From Acetobacter oeni (GTDB lineage: Bacteria > Pseudomonadota > Alphaproteobacteria > Acetobacterales > Acetobacteraceae), in the NCBI RefSeq assembly GCF_011516825.1, contig NZ_WOTA01000001.1, forward strand, positions 62,001-126,000: a DNA stretch of 64,000 nt, given 5' to 3'. Positions 1 to 7,805 of the stretch are shown here, piece after piece (position 1 is the first letter of the stretch; each line of letters starts with the position of its first letter). The notes under the pieces are model-generated. The model was not told where the DNA came from and did not search any database. It saw only the letters and a program-made list of their open reading frames with translations. A program made the position numbers and the translations under genes.

Positions 1-78
1 CATAATGATGCGCTGGTCCACCGGTTTCCGGCGCCGGCTCTGCGCCTTGAACATGGTCGGCTGAAGAGCGATGAGTAA
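1..78 (+). CDS. ftsE: Cell division ATP-binding protein FtsE, C-terminal end (partial)
   Basis: Frame 1 is open from the window edge to a TAA at 76-78 and encodes about 25 residues ending in a PAPALRLEHGRL-like stretch. This resembles the C-terminus of FtsE ABC ATPases. The stop overlaps the ftsX start by 8 bases, the usual ftsE-ftsX arrangement. FtsE forms the ATPase half of the FtsEX complex that couples ATP use to septal peptidoglycan hydrolysis. The catalytic motifs lie outside the window, so the call rests on this tail and on the neighbour. Confidence 0.72.
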   Translation, partial: HNDALVHRFPAPALRLEHGRLKSDE

Positions 79-1030
79 ACCCCGATGGCGGGTACGTGAC
101 GGCCTCGCCCTTGCCCGTGCACTTCCGGACCGCAGCATTGTGGCCATGGTCACTGCAATGAGTCTTCTGGCTGCTCTTACCTGGGCCGGCGCGTTCGGAG
201 CGCAGTCTCTGTCCGCCCGATGGGCCGGCGGCGCCGAGAATCTCGTTACAGTGCAGGTACCGGACCCGGAGAAACCGGCTTCATCTCTGTCGAATAATCA
301 GCTGTCGCGGATTGATGCTGTGATAGACGCCCTTCGGACGGAGCCGGAATGTTCGGCGATCCATCGGCTGGACGCGCAGGAACTGGACCGGCTTCTGAAG
401 CCGTGGCTCGGGACAGAAGGTGCGGCTGCCCTTGCGCTTCCGGGTGTTATCGAAATTCATCTTGCGCCCGATACAAGCCTTCCCAAAACATTTTCCTCCC
501 GCCTGACTTCCCTTGCCCCGGGAACGCTGATCGAACAGAACGATGACTGGCGGAAAAGGCTGCTTGTCGTTGCGAGAAGTCTTCTTGGCTGCGCGGCTCT
601 GGCTATCGCACTCGTCGGCGGAATCAGTGCGGCGGTGATCGGGATGGCAACCCGCATGGGTCTGGGTGCACGCCGTGAAAGTATTATGATTTTGCATGGC
701 CTGGGCGCGGCAGATGGCTATGTGGCAAGTCGGTTTGGCAGACGCGTCGCCTGGCTTTCTCTGGTGGGAGGAATGGCCGGGACCACGCTGGCATTGCCTC
801 CGATTGTGATTATCGCACGATTCATGGCGCCTCTTTCCGGCCCGCAAACCGTGATGACGCCTGAAGCGGGCGGCATAGCCACAGTTTCGCAAATTTTTAC
901 TTCTTTTGGGAACGGAGACGTTCCTGCCGGTCTCATGACCGGCCTCGCGTGTATCCCGCTGATTGCGATGATGACCGGCTGGCTGACGGCCCAGGTTATC
1001 GTTCGGGTCTGGTTGCGTCGCCTGCCATGA
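71..1030 (+). CDS. ftsX: Cell division protein FtsX
   Basis: A 319-residue inner-membrane protein with the FtsX layout: a cytoplasmic N-terminus, a first membrane segment near residues 22-44, a periplasmic domain to about 165, then three segments near 166-195, 226-252 and 288-315. FtsX partners FtsE and transmits conformational change across the membrane to cell-wall hydrolases. The ATG overlaps the ftsE stop, and the gene's own TGA overlaps the start of the next gene. Together these suggest one transcript. Sequence identity is modest, as is normal for FtsX, and topology plus context carry the call. Confidence 0.85.
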   Translation: MSKPRWRVRDGLALARALPDRSIVAMVTAMSLLAALTWAGAFGAQSLSARWAGGAENLVTVQVPDPEKPASSLSNNQLSRIDAVIDALRTEPECSAIHRLDAQELDRLLKPWLGTEGAAALALPGVIEIHLAPDTSLPKTFSSRLTSLAPGTLIEQNDDWRKRLLVVARSLLGCAALAIALVGGISAAVIGMATRMGLGARRESIMILHGLGAADGYVASRFGRRVAWLSLVGGMAGTTLALPPIVIIARFMAPLSGPQTVMTPEAGGIATVSQIFTSFGNGDVPAGLMTGLACIPLIAMMTGWLTAQVIVRVWLRRLP

Positions 1031-1629
1031 CAGAGCATCGCCATGGTGCCGGACGACTGCTTGTTTTTATCCTCGCAACCGGTTGTCTGGCAGGCCTGTG
1101 GCTTGCAGGATTTGTGTGGTTCGTCTTCGATGCCATGCGATCACCACCGCTGCCTCCGCCATCAGATGGAATTGTAGCACTTACTGGTGGCAACGGACGG
1201 GTTGAAGCGTCACTCTGGCTGCTAAGCCATGGTTCCGGTCATCTTTTGCTCATTTCCGGCGTGGATCCGCACGTTACACTGGCGGGTTTGATGCCTGCAT
1301 TGCAACCGGACCTCGCAAATCGTGTCACACTTGGATATCGCGCAACATCGACGGCCGGAAATGCGATCGAGACAACCTCCTGGGTCCGCCATAATGGCAT
1401 CCACAGTCTGATTGTGGTGACAGCCGGATATCATATCCGGCGCGCAATGCTGGAAATGTCCCGGTCTCTCCCGGATATCGCGCTCCATCCTTATGCGGTG
1501 CAGTCTCCTGCTCTGAGGCGACCGTTTGGTCGTAAAACATTCCGCCTTCTGGCCATGGAATACGATAAGCTTCTTCTGGCCTTTATCGGTCCGGTCAGTT
1601 TTTTTCGCCACAGTAGTGACGCATTCTGA
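1027..1629 (+). CDS. YdcF/DUF218 family membrane-anchored protein
   Basis: Starting at ATG 1027, which overlaps the ftsX stop as ATGA, gives 200 residues. A longer frame back to 949 lies inside ftsX and is less likely. One membrane anchor spans about residues 11-34. It is followed by a DUF218 (SanA/YdcF/ElyC) core with DGIVALTGGNGRVE near 47-60 and a conserved TAGYHIRRA stretch. Relatives are linked to envelope integrity and cell-wall precursor metabolism, but the reaction is unknown. Coupling to ftsEX suggests a cell-envelope role, which is inference. Confidence 0.75.
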   Translation: MTEHRHGAGRLLVFILATGCLAGLWLAGFVWFVFDAMRSPPLPPPSDGIVALTGGNGRVEASLWLLSHGSGHLLLISGVDPHVTLAGLMPALQPDLANRVTLGYRATSTAGNAIETTSWVRHNGIHSLIVVTAGYHIRRAMLEMSRSLPDIALHPYAVQSPALRRPFGRKTFRLLAMEYDKLLLAFIGPVSFFRHSSDAF

Positions 1630-1812
1630 CCAGCATCCAGATTTTATAAGTAAAAAGCAATCATCGAAGTGAAATGATCCGATACATAGTCTGAAGCACC
1701 TGTAGGCAACTTACAGCCTCAGCACGCATTAGCATCGCGGGAATAATGGAGATCAGAGCAGCCTTATTTTAAGCGCGTTCATCGCAATAACCTCGTAGAA
1801 ACGGAATGGCGA

Positions 1813-3624
1813 ATGGATCGTCTGATCGAAGACTACGCTCTTGTCAGTTCGGCTCGCTGCGCGGGTCTTATCCATCGCGGCGGAACCATCGAATGGCTTT
1901 GTATGCCGCGTTTTGATGCAGAGGCGATTTTCGCGTCTCTGCTTGGGACGCCCGAAAACGGAGAATGGTCCCTTCGTCCTGTCGATCCCGATGCAAAAGT
2001 ATCGCGTCGCTACCTGCCGGATACGATGGTCCTGGAAACAGCCTGGGAAACAGGATCGGGACGGGCGATCGTTCTCGATTTCATGCCGCCTCCGGGAAGC
2101 AGTGATCTCCACGAGCTGGTTCGTATTGTTCGCGGTGAACGTGGATCAGTTGAATTCAGGTCAAATCTCAGACTTCGGTTCGGCTACGGGGAGCGTATCC
2201 CATGGATGCAGCGCCACGAAGGCGCGCTTTACGCCTTTGCCGGACCTGATGCTGTAAGATTAAGCAGTAGTGCCGATCTTACAAATGTGGATTTCTCCAC
2301 CGAAGGTGAATTTGAAGTTTCGGCCGGGCAAAGCGGGTTCGCAACGCTCGAATGGTTTCCTTCTCACCTGTCTCCCCCTTTGCCGCGTGATCCCTATGCG
2401 CTGTTGCGTCACACAATCGCAAAAGGCCGGGAGTGGAGTTCTCATTGTCTTTATGAAGGACCGTGGGACGGCATCGTTCGCCGCTCCCTGCTGATCTTAA
2501 AATCCCTGACCTATCAGCCGACCGGAGGTATCGTTGCCGCACCGACGACATCTCTTCCCGAAATGCCCGGCGGAACAAGAAACTGGGACTATCGTTATTG
2601 CTGGCTACGTGATGCCGCATGGACGATTCATGCACTTGCGATATCAGGGTATGAAGAAGAGGCCAGCGCCTGGCATCAGTGGCTAATGCGCGCGACAGCC
2701 GGAGCGGTCGACGGTCTTCAGATCATGTACGGGTTGCATGGGGAACGTCGTCTGACAGAGATCGAACTGCCTCATCTCTGCGGTTACGAAAACAGCCTGC
2801 CGGTCCGGATCGGGAATGGTGCCCACGACCAGATCCAGCTTGATGTCTATGGTTCTGTCATCGGTGGTTTTGATGCTGCTCGACGGGATGGTCTTCTTGG
2901 TCTCGACACTGTCTGGCCGCTACAGCGTTCAATTGCTCAGAGACTGCTTGGTTTATGGCGCGAGCCTGATTCCGGATTATGGGAAGTACGTGGCGGAACA
3001 CGTCATTTTGTCTATTCAAAAATGATGTGTTGGTTCGCGTTCGATCGTATGATTGCAAGCGCTGCCGACTTCAATCTCGCCGGCGAAGTCGATCTATGGA
3101 AAACAACGCGCGACGAAATTCATGCGGAAGTCTGCGAAAGAGGCTTTGACCAGAACAGTAACAGCTTTGTACAGTATTACGGTGCGGATAAGGTCGATGC
3201 GTCATTACTCCACATCGCGCAATTAGGTTTTCTGCCGGCAAATGATCCGCGTGTCCGGGGAACCGTTGCCAGAGTAGAGCGCGACCTGTTGCGAAATGGT
3301 TTCGTGTATCGCTATCCACCCGATGGTGAGAGTGCCGACGGGCTGGCAGGTGAGGAAGCATCCTTTCTTGCGTGCAGCTTCTGGCTTTGTGATGCATGGG
3401 TGATGGACGGTCGCCGGGAGGAAGCGCAGCAAATGTTTGGGCGACTGGTGGCATGCGCCAACGATCTCGGTCTTCTGGCCGAAGAGTACGACCCGATCAT
3501 GCACCGGCAGCTTGGAAATTTCCCACAGGCTTTCAGCCATTTTGCTCTTGTTCATACCGCTCATATGCTGGCGGGGAGCCTTGTCTACGAAGGCGGGAAG
3601 AGGAACGGACGTAAAAGAGCCTGA
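1813..3624 (+). CDS. Glycoside hydrolase family 15 (glucoamylase or trehalase type)
   Basis: A 603-residue protein with a GH15 trehalase-like N-terminal beta domain (about 1-220) and an (alpha/alpha)6 catalytic barrel. The motif NWDYRYCWLRDA sits at about 257-268 and the GEEASFLAC motif at about 513-521; these regions carry the family's glutamate and substrate-binding residues. Members release glucose from alpha-1,4/1,6-glucans or split trehalose. No signal peptide is visible, so it should be cytoplasmic. Placement ahead of glgA and the treYZ genes suggests breakdown of glycogen dextrins or trehalose, and sequence alone does not decide which. The Shine-Dalgarno region is weak. Confidence 0.9.
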   Translation: MDRLIEDYALVSSARCAGLIHRGGTIEWLCMPRFDAEAIFASLLGTPENGEWSLRPVDPDAKVSRRYLPDTMVLETAWETGSGRAIVLDFMPPPGSSDLHELVRIVRGERGSVEFRSNLRLRFGYGERIPWMQRHEGALYAFAGPDAVRLSSSADLTNVDFSTEGEFEVSAGQSGFATLEWFPSHLSPPLPRDPYALLRHTIAKGREWSSHCLYEGPWDGIVRRSLLILKSLTYQPTGGIVAAPTTSLPEMPGGTRNWDYRYCWLRDAAWTIHALAISGYEEEASAWHQWLMRATAGAVDGLQIMYGLHGERRLTEIELPHLCGYENSLPVRIGNGAHDQIQLDVYGSVIGGFDAARRDGLLGLDTVWPLQRSIAQRLLGLWREPDSGLWEVRGGTRHFVYSKMMCWFAFDRMIASAADFNLAGEVDLWKTTRDEIHAEVCERGFDQNSNSFVQYYGADKVDASLLHIAQLGFLPANDPRVRGTVARVERDLLRNGFVYRYPPDGESADGLAGEEASFLACSFWLCDAWVMDGRREEAQQMFGRLVACANDLGLLAEEYDPIMHRQLGNFPQAFSHFALVHTAHMLAGSLVYEGGKRNGRKRA

Positions 3625-3757
3625 TTTTCAGACTGTCGGAAGAGCGTAGCATAGAAATTTTTTATATTGGCATATCAGGACTGCGAAATTATAAATCAGG
3701 AACAAACAAAAAATGACAGAGGCTGCTCTGTAAAATTGAAATTGCTGACCAAAACCC

Positions 3758-3874
3758 GACAGGACAGACATCACTTAATCGTGAGCTATGTCTGTCCTGT
3801 TATGCTGAGTCGTTCAGTCAAGGAAGGCAACTTAATGACCGTCTGAAGCCAGAATGCGAATAGCTGACAGGACA
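3758..3874 (+). promoter_or_regulatory. glgA leader with inverted repeat and third repeat copy over the ribosome binding site
   Basis: ACAGGACAGACAT at 3759-3771 is the exact reverse complement of ATGTCTGTCCTGT at 3788-3800, with 16 bases between them. A third copy of the motif core, ACAGGACA, lies at 3867-3874 and contains the AGGA that is the likely glgA Shine-Dalgarno, 10 bases before the ATG. The right arm could therefore pair with the left arm or with the ribosome binding site. There is no T-tract after the hairpin. Regulation by alternative pairing is inference. Confidence 0.5.
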
Positions 3875-3882
3875 ATAAAACG

Positions 3883-5532
3883 ATGGCCTCTGCAGCGTCG
3901 ATGCTAGCTCGTCCGATTCATGTCCTCTCGGTTGCGTCCGAGATGTTTCCGTTTGTTAAAACGGGTGGTCTCGGAGATGTCGTCGCATCGTTTCCTGGTG
4001 CTTTGTTGAATTACGGGGTCGAGGTACGCACACTGCTTCCGGGATATCCATCAGTCATTGCAGCGGTGAGCCAGGTGAACAGAGCGGCAATACGGCTCCC
4101 CGATATTCTCGGATACGATGCGCTTGTCTGGGCATGTGTGATTGAAGAAAACACTCTCCTTGTGCTGGATATTCCCGAATTATATGACAGATCCGGAAAT
4201 CCCTATCTGGGTCCGGACGGAGGCGACTGGGCGGATAATGGTGTTCGCTTCGCTGCTCTTGCGCGTGCGGCCGCTTTCATCGGTCAGGGCCTCATCAAAA
4301 ACTATCATCCTGATATCATACAGACTCATGACTGGCAGGCTGGTCTGACTGCGGCGTATCTGCATTACGATGGTGAAAAATCCTGCATTGAAAACGGGAT
4401 GCCACATTGTCCCCGTGTTGTACAGACAATTCACAATCTGGCTTTTCAGGGCAGTTTTCCGGCGGAGGATCTGGAGCAGTTCGGTCTGCCACCGGAAGCA
4501 CTGTCTGTCGATGGCTGCGAGTTTTATGGCCGCATCAGTTTTCTGAAGGCCGGACTGTTTTTTTGCGACTGGATTACAACGGTCTCTCCAACCTATGCGC
4601 TGGAAATCCAGAGTGCGGAATGGGGCATGGGCTTCGACGGGCTTCTTCGCTCACGCGTTGATCGTCTGAGTGGCATTCTCAATGGTATCGATACATCTGT
4701 CTGGAATCCTGCCCGGGACCCCGTTGTGCGGTTTCCTTATATGGTTGGAGATGTAATAGCCCGTCTTTCGAATAAATTGAATTTTCAGTCCGAATTCGGC
4801 CTTCCCCAGGACAGAAATTCTTTTCTTGTTGGTATTGTCAGTCGTCTGACACGACAGAAAGGGATCGATCTTCTTCCGGAAATCATGGAATCCCTCCTGC
4901 GCTCTGATACGCAGGTTATCGTGGTCGGTGAAGGAGAAAATGCGATTCACCGCGCTCTTTCCTCTCTTCAGAGAAAGTATCCCCGGCGTTTTGCATGCCA
5001 TCTTGGATATAGCGAGGAACTCGGGCATCGCATGCAGGCTTCTGTCGATGCTCTGCTTGTGCCTTCAAGATTTGAACCGTGCGGACTGACGCAGCTTTGT
5101 GCGTTGCGCTACGGCGCTGTGCCGATTGTATCACGGGTGGGTGGTCTTGCTGATACTATTGTTGATGCCAATGAGGCAGCTGTCAGCCATGGCGTTGCGA
5201 CCGGGTTTTTGTTTTCACCTGACGATCCCGTTTCGCTCGTATCAGCAACAGAACGAGCTCGCAATTTATTCAGAAATGACCGGGAATCATGGCTGCGTCT
5301 GCAGAGAAACGGTGCGTTCACCGATGTATCATGGCGCGGGAAGGCGGTGCAGTATGTAAGGCTTTTTGCAAAATTGTCCGGTGTTGAAATAGTGGATCAG
5401 GAAGATCGTAAAGTCATTCGTCTGACACCCGCAACAAGTGGTGGACGAAAAATCGTGAAACAGGCCAGCCCCAAAAGACAAATTGCAAGAAAGCCTGGAG
5501 TAACGAGGCCAGGGCTGATGATGAAGTCATGA
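3883..5532 (+). CDS. glgA: Glycogen synthase (ADP-glucose type)
   Basis: A 549-residue GT5 glycogen synthase that transfers glucose from ADP-glucose to the non-reducing end of an alpha-1,4-glucan. KTGGLGDV at residues 26-33 is the N-terminal substrate-binding motif, and PSRFEPCGLTQ is the C-terminal GT-B signature. At about 480 residues the family would end, but here a roughly 45-residue basic tail follows the last recognisable helix. AGGA precedes the ATG by 10 bases; M7 is an alternative start. It is followed by glgB after 26 bases, so co-expression is likely. Confidence 0.95.
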   Translation: MASAASMLARPIHVLSVASEMFPFVKTGGLGDVVASFPGALLNYGVEVRTLLPGYPSVIAAVSQVNRAAIRLPDILGYDALVWACVIEENTLLVLDIPELYDRSGNPYLGPDGGDWADNGVRFAALARAAAFIGQGLIKNYHPDIIQTHDWQAGLTAAYLHYDGEKSCIENGMPHCPRVVQTIHNLAFQGSFPAEDLEQFGLPPEALSVDGCEFYGRISFLKAGLFFCDWITTVSPTYALEIQSAEWGMGFDGLLRSRVDRLSGILNGIDTSVWNPARDPVVRFPYMVGDVIARLSNKLNFQSEFGLPQDRNSFLVGIVSRLTRQKGIDLLPEIMESLLRSDTQVIVVGEGENAIHRALSSLQRKYPRRFACHLGYSEELGHRMQASVDALLVPSRFEPCGLTQLCALRYGAVPIVSRVGGLADTIVDANEAAVSHGVATGFLFSPDDPVSLVSATERARNLFRNDRESWLRLQRNGAFTDVSWRGKAVQYVRLFAKLSGVEIVDQEDRKVIRLTPATSGGRKIVKQASPKRQIARKPGVTRPGLMMKS

Positions 5533-5558
5533 CAGGCCATATGAACTGAACGCCTTGA

Positions 5559-7805
5559 TTGCAGAATGAGTCCGGGAGCAGGCTGGTGACGCGTAAACAG
5601 GATGAGTCGCTCTATATCGTTCCGGATCAGACTGAAGACCTTCTTGCCGGGCGTTGTGCCGATCCGTTTGCTGTTCTGGGGCGGCATAATGCAGGTAAAG
5701 TTGACGTCGTCAGAGCGTTCTGTCCTGATGCCGCAAAAGTCAGGCTGGTTTTGCAACGCCCCCGGTCGGCGCCGGTTGAGCGAGCAATGAGACCCGTCGA
5801 TGATACCGGTATGTATATCGGCATTATTCCCGCTGGAGCGCGCTACCATTTTCGCATCGTATGGGCGGATGCTGTTGAGGAAGCAGAGGATCCTTATTCT
5901 TTTGGCCCTCTGCTTAATGAAGATGATCTGCGCTCATTTCAGCAGGGGAAAACCTGTCATCCGGACAGAATGCTGGGTGCTCACCCTATGGTTATTCATG
6001 GTGTCGCAGGGGTCAGGTTTGCCGTATGGGCCCCCAATGCGCACAGGGTGTCGGTTATTGGCGACTTTAATATATGGGATAGCCGACGACATCCGATGCG
6101 ACTGCGACATACGGCAGGTATCTGGGAAATCTTCATCCCGCATATTGGCGCCGGCGAACGATATAAATTTGAAATTATGCAAAAAGATGGCCTGATTCTT
6201 CCTCAGAAAGCCGATCCTTTTGCAAAATTTTCTGAAAGACCGCCGGCAACGGCATCTGTTGTGGCCAGCGGTACAACATTCGAGTGGAAAGATGACGAAT
6301 GGATGAGATCAAGGTCGGCGCGACATTCTCCGTCTGCACCGATTTCGATTTACGAAGTGCATGTGCCGTCATGGCGTCGCCCGGCAGGCGATCCTGACCG
6401 CGTGGCGACCTGGAGCGATCTGATACAAGAACTGATTCCTTACGCAATTGAAAATGGGTTCACCCATATCGAACTCCTTCCCATCATGGAGTATCCGTTT
6501 GGAGGGTCCTGGGGATATCAGTCACTGGGCCTGTTCGCTCCGTCAGCCAGGCATGGCACTCCTGCTGAATTCGCGGAGTTTATCGATGCATGTCACAGGG
6601 AAAGGCTGGGTGTTATTCTTGACTGGGTTCCTGCTCATTTCCCGAATGATGTTCATGGGTTGGCATGTTTCGATGGTACGGCACTGTTTGAACATCAGGA
6701 CCCTCGTGAAGGTGTGCATCGGGACTGGAATACGTTGATCTATAATTTCGGACGTCATGAAGTCCGTTCATTTTTGATCTCAAGTGCTCTGATGTGGCTG
6801 GAGCAATATCACGTTGACGGTCTGCGCGTGGATGCCGTCGCATCCATGCTTTACCGGGATTACAGTCGTAATGATGGTAACTGGATTCCCAATATTTACG
6901 GCGGACGAGAAAATCTTGAAGCTGCTGATTTCATCAGGGAACTTAATGATGCAGTCAGAAGAGAAGTCCCGGACGCGCTTGTTATTGCTGAGGAATCCAC
7001 TTCCTGGCCGGGCGTGACACGCACGACGGCCGAAGGTGGACTTGGCTTCTCGTTTAAATGGAATATGGGATGGATGCACGATACACTGACCTTCATCCAG
7101 CGTGACCCTGTCTGGCGGGGACACCATCTTTCTGAAGTGCTGTTCGGAGTGCATTATGCTTTTTCGGAACATTTCGTGCTTAGCCTGTCACACGATGAAG
7201 TAACGCACGGAAAGGGTTCTTTGATTGCCCGCATGCCTGGCGATCACTGGCAGAAGCATGCCGGCCTGCGGTCTTATCTTGCTTTTATGTGGTGCCATCC
7301 AGGCAAGAAACTTCTCTTTATGGGCTCAGAAATTGCACAACAGCGCGAGTGGAATCATGACGCGGAGATTGACTGGAAGGCTTTAGAAGATCCACTTAAA
7401 GCTGGAATGCAGATTCTGGTCAGGGATCTTAATCATCTGCTGCGCGTTTGTCCGGCATTGCATGAACTGGATTGTGACCCCAAAGGATTTTCCTGGGTGA
7501 TCGGTGATGATGTCAATAACTCAGTGTTAGCCTGGCTGCGTTTTGCAGAAAATGGTGTGCCGGTTGTTGTTGTGTGGAATATGACTCCGGTGGTCAGATA
7601 TCATTACAAAGTTGGCGTGCCTTCCGGAGGAAGGTGGCACGAACTCATCAATACTGATGGAAAAATATATGGCGGAAGTAATGCCGGAAATGGCGGTGGC
7701 GTGAACGCTGTGGAGCAACCGTCACATGGATATACCTGGTCTTGTGAAATAACCTTACCCCCACTTGCCGTCCTGGTCTTGTCCCCTGTTTTTCCGGAGT
7801 TTTAA
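5559..7805 (+). CDS. glgB: 1,4-alpha-glucan branching enzyme
   Basis: A 748-residue GH13 branching enzyme that makes alpha-1,6 branches by cutting and re-attaching alpha-1,4 chains. The order is an N-terminal domain, a CBM48-type domain containing VRFAVWAPNAHRVSVIGDFN, and a TIM barrel with GLRVDAVAS (nucleophile about D425), IAEES (about E478) and LSHDEVTHGK, followed by a C-terminal beta domain. Length fits the family. The longest frame begins at TTG 5559 without a strong ribosome binding site, so the exact start is uncertain by a few codons; GTG at 5586 is another option. The stop TAA shares its last base with the glgX ATG. Confidence 0.96.
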   Translation: MQNESGSRLVTRKQDESLYIVPDQTEDLLAGRCADPFAVLGRHNAGKVDVVRAFCPDAAKVRLVLQRPRSAPVERAMRPVDDTGMYIGIIPAGARYHFRIVWADAVEEAEDPYSFGPLLNEDDLRSFQQGKTCHPDRMLGAHPMVIHGVAGVRFAVWAPNAHRVSVIGDFNIWDSRRHPMRLRHTAGIWEIFIPHIGAGERYKFEIMQKDGLILPQKADPFAKFSERPPATASVVASGTTFEWKDDEWMRSRSARHSPSAPISIYEVHVPSWRRPAGDPDRVATWSDLIQELIPYAIENGFTHIELLPIMEYPFGGSWGYQSLGLFAPSARHGTPAEFAEFIDACHRERLGVILDWVPAHFPNDVHGLACFDGTALFEHQDPREGVHRDWNTLIYNFGRHEVRSFLISSALMWLEQYHVDGLRVDAVASMLYRDYSRNDGNWIPNIYGGRENLEAADFIRELNDAVRREVPDALVIAEESTSWPGVTRTTAEGGLGFSFKWNMGWMHDTLTFIQRDPVWRGHHLSEVLFGVHYAFSEHFVLSLSHDEVTHGKGSLIARMPGDHWQKHAGLRSYLAFMWCHPGKKLLFMGSEIAQQREWNHDAEIDWKALEDPLKAGMQILVRDLNHLLRVCPALHELDCDPKGFSWVIGDDVNNSVLAWLRFAENGVPVVVVWNMTPVVRYHYKVGVPSGGRWHELINTDGKIYGGSNAGNGGGVNAVEQPSHGYTWSCEITLPPLAVLVLSPVFPEF

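Noticed and set aside
949-1026. YdcF-like start at 949
   Set aside because: It lies inside ftsX; ATG 1027 overlaps the ftsX stop and gives a normal N-terminal membrane anchor.
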